Assembly (NCBI GenBank): GCA_047967505.1 | Contig: CM106538.1 | From: Dipteris shenzhenensis | Taxonomy: Eukaryota > Polypodiophyta > Polypodiopsida > Gleicheniales | Length of the DNA stretch: 64,000 nt | Strand: one strand, 5' to 3' | Translations under genes and position numbers: made by a program | Notes under the pieces: model-generated | Databases searched by the model: none | What the model saw: the letters and a program-made list of their open reading frames with translations, nothing else | Told to the model about the DNA's origin: nothing | In this document: piece after piece, positions 19,315 through 30,596 of the stretch | Layout of the letters: the number at the start of each line of letters is the position of its first letter | How positions within the stretch are numbered: position 1 is the stretch's first letter

Positions 19315-19877
19315 TGTTGAGATATTGAGCTCCACTCGTGATATGCCAGGGTGACCATTGTGCATTTATGTCACCGACTTGTTAGCTGCAGATGCGGTTG
19401 GTACACCGCCCATGAATAATAGCTGGATGACAGCTATTCTTATGTACTCTAGTTCGTGGCTCAGTTAGTATGCCACCTTAGTTAGCTGAGTTTGGTTTGA
19501 GACCCACATATAGGGTTCTCCTATTTCTTTGTACTTGAGTTCTTTTGGCTTTTCACAACTAAGAAGAGGAAAACTGTTTTCAGCCTCCACCTTTGTGTGT
19601 ATTCCCCCATTGTGTATGTGAGAAAGCTGCAAGTGAGACTCCTTCCTTCTTATGTACTCTAGTTCGTGGCTCAGTTAGTATGCCACCTTAGTTAGCTGAG
19701 TTTGGTTTGAGACCCACATATAGGGTTCTCCTATTTCTTTGTACTTGAGTTCTTTTGGCTTTTCACAACTAAGAAGAGGAAAACTGTTTTCAGCCTCCAC
19801 CTTTGTGTGTATTCCCCCATTGTGTATGTGAGAAAGCTGCAAGTGAGACTCCTTCCTTCTCTCCCACTATCTTCACA
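19315..19877 (+). repeat. 5' LTR of element B with a 210-bp tandem duplication
   Basis: Starts TGTTGAGATATTGAGC and ends CTTCACA directly before the PBS. The segment 19441-19650 is repeated exactly at 19651-19860 (no differences seen). The 3' LTR has only one copy. Confidence 0.95.
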
Positions 19878-19890
19878 TGGTATCAGAGCC
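19878..19890 (+). other. Primer binding site of element B
   Basis: tggtatcagagcc abuts the 5' LTR and is complementary to the 3' end of initiator tRNA-Met, the usual primer of plant copia elements. Confidence 0.95.
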
Positions 19891-20393
19891 TGGTTCGTGG
19901 TAAGGAGCTCAAGAAGGCAAACCAAGTTCGTGGTGTCCTGGTAAGAGGACCAGTGTTGCTTTCCTTTTTCGAGTTTGGGAGCAAATCTCTGCAGGTAGCA
20001 CAACCAGAAAGTGCAAGAGTGCATTGTCTCAGATTGAGACGCCCTTCGCGGGATCGGGCAAAGCCCTCAGTGGCTTTATTTTTATGATTCAAGGCCATTT
20101 CGAGGCTCGTTTTGGAGGCGGAAGTTCTCCGAAAGCATTGAGAAAAAGGGCCTATTTTTGCTGTGCGACCACTACTCTGCAGGTCGGTGAAAAGTTACCG
20201 CATAAATTGCATCGTATGCCTGTGCGCAGAGATATTCAGAGTTACAGAATCATCCTTATTGCCTGTTGATGCAAAATCGTCACTAGGAAGTGACTGTGTG
20301 GTCAAATACCACTTTCGTCAGTTTTGCAGATTTGCCCGTGTGAGGCAGAAGCTGTGTTTTTTGCAGTGACAGAATATTTTGCAGTGTTCTGTA

Positions 20394-21104
20394 ATGGCGT
20401 CTAGTTCTCTTTCACAGATTGTCACTGAAAAGCTTGACAAGAACAACTTCCAAGCATGGAAGTTTAGAATGACGAATTTTCTTATGGGAAAAGGCTATTG
20501 GGAGTTCATTACAGGAAATGAAGAAGAAACAGTTCTTCCTAATGTTCCCAATCAACAAGAAATGCAGGCATTTAAAGGATGGCATGAGAGAGCCAGAAAA
20601 GTTATGTATTGGCTGTCTATCAGTATTTCGGATTCTATGATTGTGCATATTCAAGATGCAAGTACGCCAAAGGAGGCATGGGATACTTTGGCAAAAATGT
20701 ACAGCACAAATACGCAAGCCAGGAAAATGCAGCTCAAGCAGGAGTTGCACAATGTACAGAGAGAAAATATGAGCATCAATGACTACCACATGAAGGTGAA
20801 GAAAATTGCAGATGCACTTGCTTCCATTGGGTCGCCAGTGGAAGATGATGATTTAGTTTCTGTGACCTTGAATGGTCTAGGAAAGGATTATGCACAGTTC
20901 CAGACATCCATTGCCATCCGTGAAAAATTTCCTGATTTTGAGGAGTTATTTGCTCTTCTAATTTGTGAAGAGCAGAGAAATGGTGGTGCATCTTCTTCAG
21001 GAGGAACTTCAAAAGAAAGTGTCTTCTACTCAAATGCTGGAAGAGGTAGAGGCAGAGGTAGAGGAGGCCGATCTAGAGGCCGTGGTAGAAATCAGAATAT
21101 GTAG
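20394..21104 (+). CDS. gag: Copia B Gag (capsid part), ends at a TAG before the zinc knuckle
   Basis: The ATG at 20394 (context gtaatggcg) opens MASSSLSQIVTEKLDKNN and gives 236 codons with no internal stop. It has the UBN2-type copia Gag fold words WKFRMTNFLMGKGYWEFI, KEAWDTLAKMYSTNTQARK, and SINDYHMKVKKIADAL, then a Gly/Arg-rich basic tail (GRGRGRGGRSRGRGRNQ). It ends with TAG at 21102-21104, followed by CAA. The zinc knuckle lies beyond in the same frame. Element C has TAG-CAA at the equivalent codon. This ATG fits the family start, since C has the same ATG at 51037-51039. Gag forms the virus-like particle in which reverse transcription occurs. Confidence 0.85.
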   Translation: MASSSLSQIVTEKLDKNNFQAWKFRMTNFLMGKGYWEFITGNEEETVLPNVPNQQEMQAFKGWHERARKVMYWLSISISDSMIVHIQDASTPKEAWDTLAKMYSTNTQARKMQLKQELHNVQRENMSINDYHMKVKKIADALASIGSPVEDDDLVSVTLNGLGKDYAQFQTSIAIREKFPDFEELFALLICEEQRNGGASSSGGTSKESVFYSNAGRGRGRGRGGRSRGRGRNQNM

Positions 21105-21950
21105 CAAACTCAAGAAAACCAGTCCTACGGAGGAGGACATGGTAACTCTAGAGGCAGGGGGAGCCAAAGAGGCCGTGGTGGATGGCAGAGAGATCAAAAT
21201 GCAAACAACAATGTTGAATGCTACTATTGTCGTAAAATGAGTCATATGGCTAAAGACTGCTACAAAAAGCAGAATGACATCATGAATGGAAAATTGCAGC
21301 AAGGGAATTATGCATCTTCTAGTAGACAGGGTGATGACAGAAATGAGCATCTGTTTATGGTGCAACACATGATCAATTCTGTGACAAGTGCAGAAGAAAG
21401 CAATGATGTGTGGTATGTTGACTCAGGTGCGTCAAACCACATGACAGGTCATGTAGAATGGATGCAGGATGCAAGGAAAATGGAAAGACCAGGATTTGTG
21501 GAGACTGGTGATGATATTGCACATCCTATTGTGCAGATTGGTAAACTTCCTTTGTCTATGCAGGATGGGAAAAAGAAATACCCATTTGATGCATTTCATG
21601 TCCCAAACATCACCAAGAACCTAGTTTCTGTTGGTCAAATGGTTGAGCAGGGCTTGCAGGTCAGATTTAATCCTCATGGATGCTTTGTTGAGGATATGAA
21701 AAATAACGGTCGCTTGATAGCAAAAGGAAAGAAGAAGGGCTGGATGTTTACATTGGATGCAGACATGCCTGAATTGAGTGCAGCAATGTTTGCATATGGG
21801 ACCGGTGTAGTTGCAGATATTGATATTTGGCATAAACGCATTGGTCATGTTAATGTACATCAACTTAAATCAATGCAGGCCCAAAATATTATTGCAGGAT
21901 TGCCTAAATTCAAGGTTGCAGAAATGCATAAGGTATGTGAAGCCTGTTAA
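21105..21950 (+). pseudogene. Copia B zinc knuckle, protease and start of integrase
   Basis: In frame with Gag after the TAG, it reads through a basic stretch (GRGSQRGRGGWQR), the knuckle CYYCRKMSHMAKDC (CX2CX4HX4C) and the protease active site WYVDSGASNHM, whose DSGA is intact. It continues through HVPNITKNLVSVGQM to the pre-integrase zinc region HKRIGH ... CEAC. A TAA at 21948-21950 replaces a Gln codon that A retains as CAA. Apart from that one stop the 281 codons are clean. Protease would cut Gag-Pol. Confidence 0.9.
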
Positions 21951-22661
21951 TTTGGAAAACAGGCAAGGAAACCATTTCTTAGGCATGTTCAAGAGAGTAA
22001 GAAGCCATTGGAATTAATCCACTCTGATGTGTGGACTAATAAAGCTGCATCTATTGGAGGCTATCATTATTTTGTCACTTTTATTGATGACTACAGCAGA
22101 AAAGTTTGGGTGTATTTTATGAAAAAGAAAAGTGAAGTGTTTGGGCACTTCAAAGCTTTTAAAGCTATGGTTCAAAAAGAAACAGACCTGCAAATAAAAT
22201 GCCTAAGGTCAAATGGAGGGGGAGAGTACCTCTGAAATGAGTTTGCAAGGTTCCTGTAGGAGCATGGCATAAAGCAACAATATTCATGCAGTCATACCCC
22301 ACAGCAAAATGGACTTGCAGAAAGGAAAAACAGGCATATTGGAGAGGTATCTCGGGCCATGCTAAATGAAAAAGACCTACCAGATTATTATTGGGCTGAA
22401 GCAGTTGCTACAGCAGTTTACATAATGAACAAGACTCCCACTGTAGTAATACATGGCATGATGCCAGAGGAGATGTATACTCGTAGGAAACCAGATATTT
22501 CTCATTTGAAAATTTTTGGTTGCATTGCCTATGTTCATGTGGCAGATGAGTTGAGGTGGTCCAAGTTGGATCCAAAAGTTGAGAAGTGCATCTTTATTGG
22601 TTATTCTCTGCAGCAGAAAGGGTATAGATGCTATAACCCTTCTACCAATAAATGTGATTGA
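21951..22661 (+). pseudogene. Copia B integrase core, stop-bearing, second Asp changed to Asn
   Basis: LELIHSDVWT keeps the first catalytic Asp. The second motif reads LRSNGGGEYL, with Asn (codon 22212-22214) where A and C have Asp, so the DDE triad is broken. Just after it comes TGA (22233-22235), shared with A, and a TAG at 22258-22260 where C has a CAG codon. The Glu motif survives (NGLAERKNRHIGE), followed by MLNEKDLPDYYWAEA and IFGCIAYVHV. Integrase would insert the cDNA; this copy cannot. Confidence 0.9.
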
Positions 22662-23169
22662 TGATGTAGATGCACAAAATGGTAATGCTGCACAGAATTC
22701 ACAGCAGCAATCACAAAATATTAGTGGACCTACAGTGTCCTCTAGCAGTGGTTCACATACTTCGCCATGGACAGGCAGATTGAGATTAGGAGAATCTCCT
22801 CAAAGCAACGCAGATAGTGGTATGCAGGTATCACGAAAAGGAAAAGAGAAGGTAGATCATCCCATGTTTGATGTGAATGCAGGTCACTCCTATGTGGATG
22901 TTGAATCCAGTGGCTCAGAAAAGAGCATTGATGATGAGTTGGGTATTCCTTCTGTTGTTACACCTGGAGTAAGGAAGACCAGGGATGTTTTGAGAGCACC
23001 TAGAAGTGAGCCTATTTTGCACAAGTCTACCAGAGCTAGGTATCTTGTGGATAGGTTGAAATATGATGGATTTACAGCCATTCAGTATGCCTATATGGTC
23101 AAAGTGATACAGGAACCAGAACCCACTTCTTTTGAGCAAGCCATGGGAAAATAAAAATAGGAGAAAGCC
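22662..23169 (+). pseudogene. Copia B integrase-RT linker
   Basis: Ser/Gln-rich linker (NSQQQSQNISG, SSSSGSHTSPWTGRL, ESSGSEKSIDDELG, PGVRKTRDVLRAP) aligned with the same regions of A and C. It is open apart from its ends. Confidence 0.8.
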
Positions 23170-24692
23170 ATGGATGAAGAAATGGATGCCTTGGAAGCAA
23201 ATGCTACATGGGAATTGGTGCCTTTGCCTAAAGACAAGAATGCAATTGGCTGTAAGTGGGTTTATAAGGTGAAGCACAATGCAGATGGTTCTGTGAACAG
23301 ATACAAGGCAAGATTAGTTGTCAAGGGGTATGCACAGACATATGGCATTGATTATGAAGAAACATTCAGTCCGGTTGCAAGGATGGCAACTGTAAGAGCA
23401 GTCATTGCTATGGCTGCATCAAAGGGATGGTCTTTACATCAGATGGATGTAAAGAATGCCTTCTTGCATGGTGATTTGCAAGAAGAGGTTTTTATGGAGC
23501 AGCCACCAGGTTATGTTCATGCTGTTCATCCTGAGTTTATTTGAAGGTTGAAGAAAGCCTTGTATGGCTTGAAGCAAGCACCTAGAGCATGGTCTGACAA
23601 GATAGGACAATATCTTGTCACTATTGGCTTTCAGATTTCCAAGGCAGATTTCTCATTTTATGTGAGAAAAACAGAGAAAGGTATTATGCTGCTTGTCATT
23701 TATGTTGATGATTTGATCATCACAGGTGATAGTGATGAAGATATCCTTCATGTGAAAATGCTATTGAAGCAGAAGTTTGAGATGAAGGATTTGGGAGAGC
23801 TGCGTTATTTCTTGGGCATTGAGGTGATTAGATCACCAAGTGGGATACGGCTCTTGCAGATTCAGTATGGATTGGACATGTTGTCCAAATATGGGATGAC
23901 AGGCTGTAAACCGATTTCAGTTCCTTTGGAGCAGAATGTGAAGCTGAGCGCAGATGCAAGTGAGCTTCTCGAAGACCCTACTATGTACAGACGCATAGTA
24001 GGAAGTTTGATTTATATGACTATTACTAGGCCAGATTTGAGCTATGTTGTTGGATTGGTAAGTTAGTTTATGCAGGCTCCAAGGAAACCGCATTTGGATG
24101 CGGCTAGACGCATACTCAGGTATGTGAAGTCCACATTGTAGTATGGACTATTTTATGAGGCTGGGGTTCAGATACAGCTGCATGGATACACTGATGCTGA
24201 TTGGGCTGGTAGTATTTCTGATAGACGATCTACCAGTGGATATGTGTTCTCTTTTGGGAGTGCTATAGTCACTTAGTGTAGTAAGAAACAGCCTTGTCGA
24301 GCACAGAGGCTGAGTACAGGGGTGCAGCAATGGCTGCATGTGAGGTAGCTTGGTTGCATAAGCTACTCTATGATATGCATTAGTCTACATATGGGCCAGT
24401 TGTCATTTATTGTGACAACATGAGTAGTATACACTTGGCAAATAACTTAGTCTATCATGCTAGAACAAAGCACATTGAGGTGCATTTTCACTATGTGCGG
24501 GAGAAGGCTTTACTAGGTCTTATTGATCTAGTTTATGTCAGCACAGAGAATCAGGTAGCTGACATATTCACGAAGGCATTGGGTGCAGAGAAGCTACGCA
24601 AGTTCAGAGACCTGCTTGGTGTGCAGGAATTGGGATTGAGCTCGAGGGGGAGTGCTGAGATATCGAGCTCCACTCGTGATATGCCAGGGTGA
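23170..24692 (+). pseudogene. Copia B reverse transcriptase-RNase H
   Basis: RT motifs in order: [53 protein letters not shown], and the catalytic YVDDLIITGDS at about 23702-23734. The frame stops at 23542-23544 (TGA where C reads Cys in FVCRLKK), 24064 (TAG for Gln), 24138 (TAG) and again near 24273. A short deletion near 24290-24300 shifts the RNase H frame. DADWAGS, KHIEVHFHYVREKA and QVADIFTKALG mark RNase H and the C-terminus. The final TGA (24690-24692) lies inside the 3' LTR. It is probably inactive in this copy. Confidence 0.9.
24640..24652 (+). other. Polypurine tract of element B
   Basis: gctcgagggggag immediately precedes the 3' LTR at 24653, the expected site for plus-strand priming. 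It lies inside the end of the pol frame. Confidence 0.8.
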
Positions 24693-25005
24693 CCGTTGTG
24701 CATTTATGTCACCGACTTGTTAGCTATAGATGCGGTTGGTACACCGCCCATGAATAATAGCTGGATGACAGCTATCCTTATGTACTCTAGTTTGTGGCTT
24801 AGTTAGTATGCCACCTTAGTTAGCTGAGTTTGGTTTGAGACCCACATATAGGGTTCTCCTATTTCTTTGTACTTGAGTTCTTTTGGCTTTTCACAACTAA
24901 GAAGAGGAAAACTGTTCTCAGCCTCCACCTTTGTGTGTATTCCCCCATTGTGTATGTGAGAAAGCCGCAAGTGAGACTCCTTCCTTCTCTCCCACTATCT
25001 TCACA
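24653..25005 (+). repeat. 3' LTR of element B (353 bp)
   Basis: TGCTGAGATATCGAGC...CTTCACA, followed by the target duplication agggg. It has a single copy of the 210-bp segment doubled in the 5' LTR. Confidence 0.95.
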
Positions 25006-25010
25006 AGGGG

Positions 25011-26690
25011 GGGGGCGGGGGTGACTCATTAACATGTAAAATAGCACTTTAGTGCACTGAGAAATATTTTATTATTAGGGGGACTTACATGCCATTTATG
25101 GGTCATTGTTTGCTTGGGCATAGCCATTTTTGGTGAGGTTCAGGGACTTTTCTGTATATACCTAGGTATCTTGCATGACCCATAAGTTATGCATTGATCA
25201 ACGAAATTCAGCAAACTTTGTCTTCAAGTTGTAGTACACATTCGAACTTGAACATGAGAGAAAATAATTATGGAATAAGGATTTGGAATGAGACCATTAA
25301 AGCATTACAAGTGCTATGTTGCATGCGAAGCACCTGAAGACTATAGGATATTGCAATTTATTCAAAATCATCAAAATTTTGTTGTATGCATACATGCAAC
25401 CGAGTAGTCATTCAAAAGTACACTACATGAGCTTCTCTTCAACCCAAGGACACCCCTAAATGAGAACATTAGGCATGGGTTAATGGGCCTCCAATGTTGT
25501 GCTAAAGTGATGCATACCCATTTGAGGGCACGCTCCATAACTTTTTTTTGATTTGTTGAAAACCAAAACAGATTGAAAATTTGGAATCCAAACTAGTGGG
25601 ACTACTGCATGTGGTCTTAAAACATTGATAGTTGTTGGTATTGGTATCTAGATTCACCCTTAAATAGAAGAAGTTGGAAAAGTTCAATTTGTGCATGTGA
25701 AAAGATATTTTAATAAATCCAGCACTATTTACAATTTTGAATTGTTTCTTTTTCCATGCACGTGCTTGCTATATGGCTCATAAGCATGCCAAAGGTCATT
25801 GCATTTAATAATCCATAGCATCAAACCCGATAGCATGCCCTTTGGCCTATTTGTATTTTGAAGCATTTTAGGCCACATTGCACTTGTTTGGGATATCCAA
25901 TTCTACTGCCATGTATCGTCAGAGGGGGAAAAATTGGCGGCTAAAATTTTGCTACTTTTGCAAATTTTGAATTTTCACACCTCCCGCCCATCAAATCTTG
26001 GAAGATCAAGTACTTGCAACTTGTCCTTGCCCTGCAACCCACATGTACCTCGACATGACCTTGCGTAGACTTTGGTTTGCCATTGTCTTCTTTCAGGTAA
26101 GTTGTCTTCTATTCTTTGCTTTCCTCACAAGCTAGCTTCTCTTTGTTTTGGTTTGGCATTGTCGTCTTTCATTGATCACCACCATGGCAACATGTAGCTC
26201 ACCATGGCCTACAAGAGAAGCAAATAGAGGTAGGTGAAAAGCTTGGTCAAGGCACAAGGAATAGAAGACTCCTTGCAGAGCCGCAGCAGGAAGTAGCTAC
26301 ATATGCACACATTCGATCATTGCCATCAGAGTGAAGAAAACGAGCTGTGATGTCACGATTGGTAGTAGCATTCAAGGAAGAAACGTCAAGCCATTCAGGT
26401 AAATACCAGTATCGAGTCTTCACAAGCTTTAGCCTGCACCCTAAAGTTCATAGAGTGACAACCATACCAACACCTCGTATTTTCGTGCCAAAACATCACC
26501 ACTATTGCAATGACTTCTACACTTAGGATCTCTCTCCTTTTTTTGCGTTCTGTTGAAGCCCGTAGACTACTCGGATCAGGATGATCAGGCATTGCTTCCA
26601 CTCTTTGTGCATCTCTCGAGAGTTTCTCCAAATAACAAGGACATCTGTAGAAAGAAGACAGGATGCAAGATGTTTGACGAGCACATCATA
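25011..26690. other. No gene seen
   Basis: AT-rich DNA with only short frames; 26040-26170 has a repeated word (tttggtttgccattgtcttctttc and tttggtttggcattgtcgtctttc). I found no motif supporting an exon. Confidence 0.45.
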
Positions 26691-26704
26691 CACATGCTTA
26701 ATAC

Positions 26705-27240
26705 AACGCAGGTCAGTGGTTGCCTAAACCATCTTGGTGGTTGTTTGTGATTGAGCTTTGGGATAGTTTACTTGTTTCATTTCTTGATACAATGCAGGTC
26801 AGTGGTTGCTTGAACTAGCCTGGTGGTTGTTTGTGATTGAGCTTTGGGATAGTTTACTAGGTTGGCCCGGACTTAATGTGATTGTCCTAAACCAACTTGG
26901 TGGTTGGAATATCATGCAATCATGTGGCTAGTTTAGCTCAAACACCAAAGCCAAGCCAAGCTAGCTTGGACTTAATGTGATTGTCCTAAACCAGCTCGAT
27001 GGTTGGAACATCATGCAATTGTGGTTGGGTCAGCCCAAACAACAATTATATGATTGTTAGGCACTTAATGTGATTGTCCTAAACCAGCCCGGTGGTTGGA
27101 ATATCATGCAACCATGTGGCTGGTTCAACTCAAACACCAGAATCAGTCTATCTTGGACTTAATGTGATTGTCCTAAACCAGCTCGATGGTGGAACATCAT
27201 GCAATCGTGATTGGGTCAAACACCAGTTAAGGCTAGAGGA
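26705..27240. repeat. Tandem repeats: two ~87-bp units then four ~95-bp units
   Basis: The word gcaggtcagtggttgc starts a unit near 26709 and again near 26796. From 26871 the word acttaatgtgattgtcctaaacc recurs at 26871, 26970, 27063 and 27157 (periods 99, 93, 94), each followed by a ctyggtggttgga-like word. Non-coding. Confidence 0.85.
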
Positions 27241-27429
27241 GGTAGGCACTGAACGAAATGCATTTTTTTTGGTTTAGGATTAACTGCAACCCCCACAAAA
27301 TATAACCTTTAGTAAATCCGAAACAACCACCCCGCTTGTTTCAGTAAATCCTAATCAATAAATCCCAAACAAGGAAAAATGTAAATCCCAAATAGTATAC
27401 TAATCTCAAACAACCACTGAGCTTGTTTT

Positions 27430-27900
27430 AGTGACAATGACTGTGCATGAGGGGCCATCTAATTCATAGGTTCAGATTAGCATTCAGTCCGAATCAGCAG
27501 ACTATAATAACAATGATTGTGCATGAGGGACCATCTAATTCACAGGCTCAGATTAGCATTGAGCTGGAATTAGACTATAATAACAATGACTTTGCATCTA
27601 GTTCACAAGCTTAGATTAGCATTCAGTCAGTTTATCAGGCTGTAATAACAATAGTTTAGAATGAGAACTATTGTTATTACAGCCTAATGAACCGACTCAG
27701 TGCTAATCTGATGTCCTGTTTTGATCTTGCCTTTCTTCAGTTGACTGTAATAACAATGACTTTGCATGAGGGGCCATCTAGTTCATAGGCCCAGATTAGC
27801 ATTGAGTCAGAATCAAACTGTAATAATAATGACTTTTCATGAGGGACCATCTAATTCGCACACTCAAATTAGCATTAAGTTGGAGATAGACTGTAAGAAC
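27430..27900. repeat. ~80-bp tandem repeats containing an inverted unit
   Basis: The words ataacaatgac, catgaggggccatcta and gattagcattgagt recur at roughly 80-bp spacing at least six times. The third and fourth units face each other and form the hairpin at 27613-27709. Confidence 0.8.
27613..27709. repeat. Inverted repeat, 43-bp arms, 11-bp loop
   Basis: Arms 27613-27655 and 27667-27709 are reverse complements with 5 mismatches in 43. The outer end reads agattagca and the inner end ataacaatagt. Confidence 0.9.
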
Positions 27901-28180
27901 ATATATCAGGCTATTAGAATTTTCCGATGATCGAGAAACCATCTAGTCGCACGTCATGGCTAGACGATGATGTATATGACTGCCTATACTAGGCTAGGCT
28001 ACCAGCAAAGCTGAGTGTATGTGCCACTGCTTCTCCCCCCTCATCCCATTGAATTATCATGATCTTGGCTCCGATGACCAAGAAATTCTAGCATGGCAAC
28101 CATCTAAAAGATAATGTAGATGACTGCCTACGCTAGGCTGGGCTACCAGCAAAATCCAATGGGTGGATTGTGTGCTCTTA
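27900..28180. repeat. Tandem duplication of a ~155-bp unit
   Basis: aaccatcta, then gatgactgcctatactaggctaggctaccagcaaa near 27985 and gatgactgcctacgctaggctgggctaccagcaaa near 28117, mark two copies. Confidence 0.7.
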
Positions 28181-28476
28181 GTAGCGACAGGCACCCAGAG
28201 TCACACAAACTAACATAAGAAATGAAGAGGAAAAGAGTGGGAGGGCGGTAAGTCTAGATATATAAAGACCTTAAGGGTAGAGAAACAATTCACCACACCC
28301 AAGAAAATTTCTCTCCTACCTCCTTCCACGCTCTCTCCAAGCCCCCTTCTACCCCTATGATGAATCTTCTGCTATAACCTCAATGCCCCTTCATAATGCT
28401 GCCCAAGTCATGGTATCCATTGTTTGCCTTGGATCTCCATCCTGCAACACTCCACCAGGCATAGCTATGATGGGGA

Positions 28477-29090
28477 GTTGTAGGATGGGGAGCCAAGGGA
28501 GGAAATGGGTTGTCGTTGTTCCATCAGGCACTAGTAGAGAACTCAACTCGGTGATGAGACTCGTAATTGAGCACAAACTTCGGTACTGGGGAAGGAGAGC
28601 TCAACTCGGTGATAAGTTGTAACACACTGAGAGCATGTGTCAGTGTGTTGGAGCTCACCAACACTGAGTTCCTTGTCCACTATCGAATGTTGTGCTCAAT
28701 TGAGCTCACCGCCAAGTTGAGTTCTCTCTGCCAGTGCCTTGAAAGAAGTTGCTATGACGAAGGAAATTCCTTGAAAGAATTGAAAGAAAAACCTCATGAC
28801 CAACCATGTTGTAGGATGGGGAGCCAAGGGAAATGGGTCGCCGTTCCGTCAGGCACTGCGAGAGAACTCAACTTGGTGTTGAGCCTCTCGTAATTGTGCA
28901 CAACCTTCGACACTGGGGAAGGAACTCAACTTGGTGATCAGCTCTAACACACTGAGAGCATGCATCACTGTTCTGGAGCTCACCACCATATTGAGTTCCT
29001 TGTCTGCTGTCGAATGTTGTGCTCGATTGAGCTCACCTCCAAGTTGAGTTCCCTCTTCCAGTGCCTTGAAAGAAGTTGCTATGAAAAAGG
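28477..29090. repeat. Two diverged ~285-bp copies, period 331 bp
   Basis: Copies 28477-28763 and 28808-29090 share gttgtaggatggggagccaaggg at the start and tgccttgaaagaagttgctatga at the end, with many substitutions. The short frames inside are not convincing genes. Confidence 0.85.
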
Positions 29091-29102
29091 CTATTTTAAT
29101 TG

Positions 29103-29239
29103 CGAGGTGCTCGTATTGTCCCCTGCATACGAGAAGTTCTGGGTCAAAATTGTAAGAAAGTCCTACCTATGATAGCACTACGAGCTGCTCGTATTGTCCC
29201 CTGCATACTAGGCACCAGGTCAAAAGTGTAAGAAAGTGC
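29103..29239. repeat. Tandem duplication, 78-bp period
   Basis: tgctcgtattgtcccctgcata occurs at about 29107 and 29185, each followed by gtaagaaagt. Confidence 0.8.
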
Positions 29240-29934
29240 TAATAAGGGCAAAAAGTGACACCCAGTCGTGCCACAATGGTGGTGTTGACAAGTGCTAAAA
29301 GTGTTTAAAGAAGTGTCACAAAGACAAAGTGCTAGCATCTTTGTATGTAATCTGTTTTGTTAAATGTTTGCTTCGGATGTAATTTATTTTGTTTCAATTT
29401 CGATGTAATACTATTATCGCAAAAACTATCAGATGTAATTTCTTTTATTTCAATTTCAATGTAGTATCATTATCGCCAAAACTATTGTTGCTATTACTTC
29501 GTTAGTGAAAGTGGCTTTAAAGAAGAACAAGTGGCATATTTCTATCCTCGTTTACATTTTATTGCAACCATAGGGATCGTTGCACAAGAAATTGTTGAAA
29601 AAACTATTGTTACTGCAATGAAAATGGTTCCAATAACTAGCGCGGTGGTTGCACAAAGAAATTGTTGAAAAAACTGTTGTTACTATAGTGATAATGTTTC
29701 CAATAACCAGAGCGGTGGTTTAGAACTATAATAACTCCAATAATCAGCATGATGGTTACAAGGAAACTATACTAAAACCAGCATGGTGGTCAGTGCAACA
29801 AAAGACTGTGTTGCACAGTGACAGATAGCGAAGCTGCGCAAGCAAACATGGCAAGGCAAGGCAAAGGCTGTGTGATGTAGTTAGGCCAAAGGCATAGAGC
29901 AACAGTCTTTGTGCTCATGAGTAAATGGCCAATC
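29240..29934. other. No gene seen; recurrent short words
   Basis: Repeated stretches such as caaagaaattgttgaaaaaact (29587 and 29654) and short gcgcggtggtt words. No coding support. Confidence 0.5.
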
Positions 29935-30110
29935 ATGATGCCGAAAAAACTTTCGGTGAGAGTGCAAGTCCACGTAAAATCTCACCCACCAACATGTCAC
30001 GTCACGGCCCCAAAATGGCCTCAAAAATAGTTCCACGATTGGCTACACCCAAGCAAACATTGACCCTTATGTGCATGATGGGGTTTATAAAATAGCAACT
30101 AATGAATTTA
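29935..30110 (-). repeat. Left member of an inverted dispersed-repeat pair
   Basis: Its reverse complement matches 35890-36076, including gcttgggtgtagccaatc, actatttttg, ggccattttggggccg and gggtgagattt. The pair brackets about 5.8 kb containing the LINE at 31.2-33.5 kb. Confidence 0.75.
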
Positions 30111-30508
30111 TAGATGTCAATTTATATAAACATGAATAGGGTTATAACCAAGTACATGAGGAAATCTAAATAAAAGAATAGGGATAATTTTAAGAACATG
30201 CTTTATGGGTTTATGAAGAGTGACCCCTCGAGCGTAATTAGAAGGTAGAGGATGTTAAAATTTGCCTTTTTTTTGCCAAAATAGACGGTATCTTCTCACT
30301 CCCTATTATGAAAAACCTTGATTTAAATTTGGTGCAACAACTTGGACAAATCTTCATAAATTTCATATTTTGATGGATGCAATTTTTTTAGATGATGCTA
30401 AAAGGCATGATATTCATCTAAATTAGGCCTCGTCATTTGTAACATTATGCCATTTGTATTTGACAATCAAAAGATGGAAGCAGATTTGGACAACTTGCAA
30501 AGATACAG

Positions 30509-30596
30509 GGATGTGAAAATGTCATCTTTTGGGCCAAAATAGGGAAAGCGTTAATGTGTACCCTATTTTGGCCCAAAAGATGACATTTTTACATCC
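30509..30596. repeat. Near-perfect hairpin, 36-bp arms
   Basis: Arms 30509-30544 and 30561-30596 differ at one position and are separated by 16 bases. The arm contains tcttttgggccaaaataggg. A related word (tttttgccaaaatag) occurs near 30272. Confidence 0.9.

Larger units (their letters stand above)
19310..25010 (+). mobile_element. Ty1/copia element B with perfect 5-bp target duplication
   Basis: The element proper is 19315-25005, flanked by agggg at 19310-19314 and agggg at 25006-25010. It has a 563-bp 5' LTR with an internal duplication, a PBS, gag-pol, a PPT and a 353-bp 3' LTR. Discounting the duplication, the two LTRs differ at about 10 positions by eye, all transitions, so this is the youngest of the three family members (A and C are the others). 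Order GAG-PR-IN-RT-RNaseH is copia-type. Several stops, two at catalytically important places, make it non-autonomous. Confidence 0.95.

Noticed and set aside
22890-23277. Minus-strand frames in copia B, and plus-strand ones in A and C
   Set aside because: They are antisense shadows of the pol linker and RT, repeated in all three copies because the DNA is related.
28383-29172. Host exons in the 331-bp tandem duplicates
   Set aside because: Frames differ between the two copies and neither is conserved.
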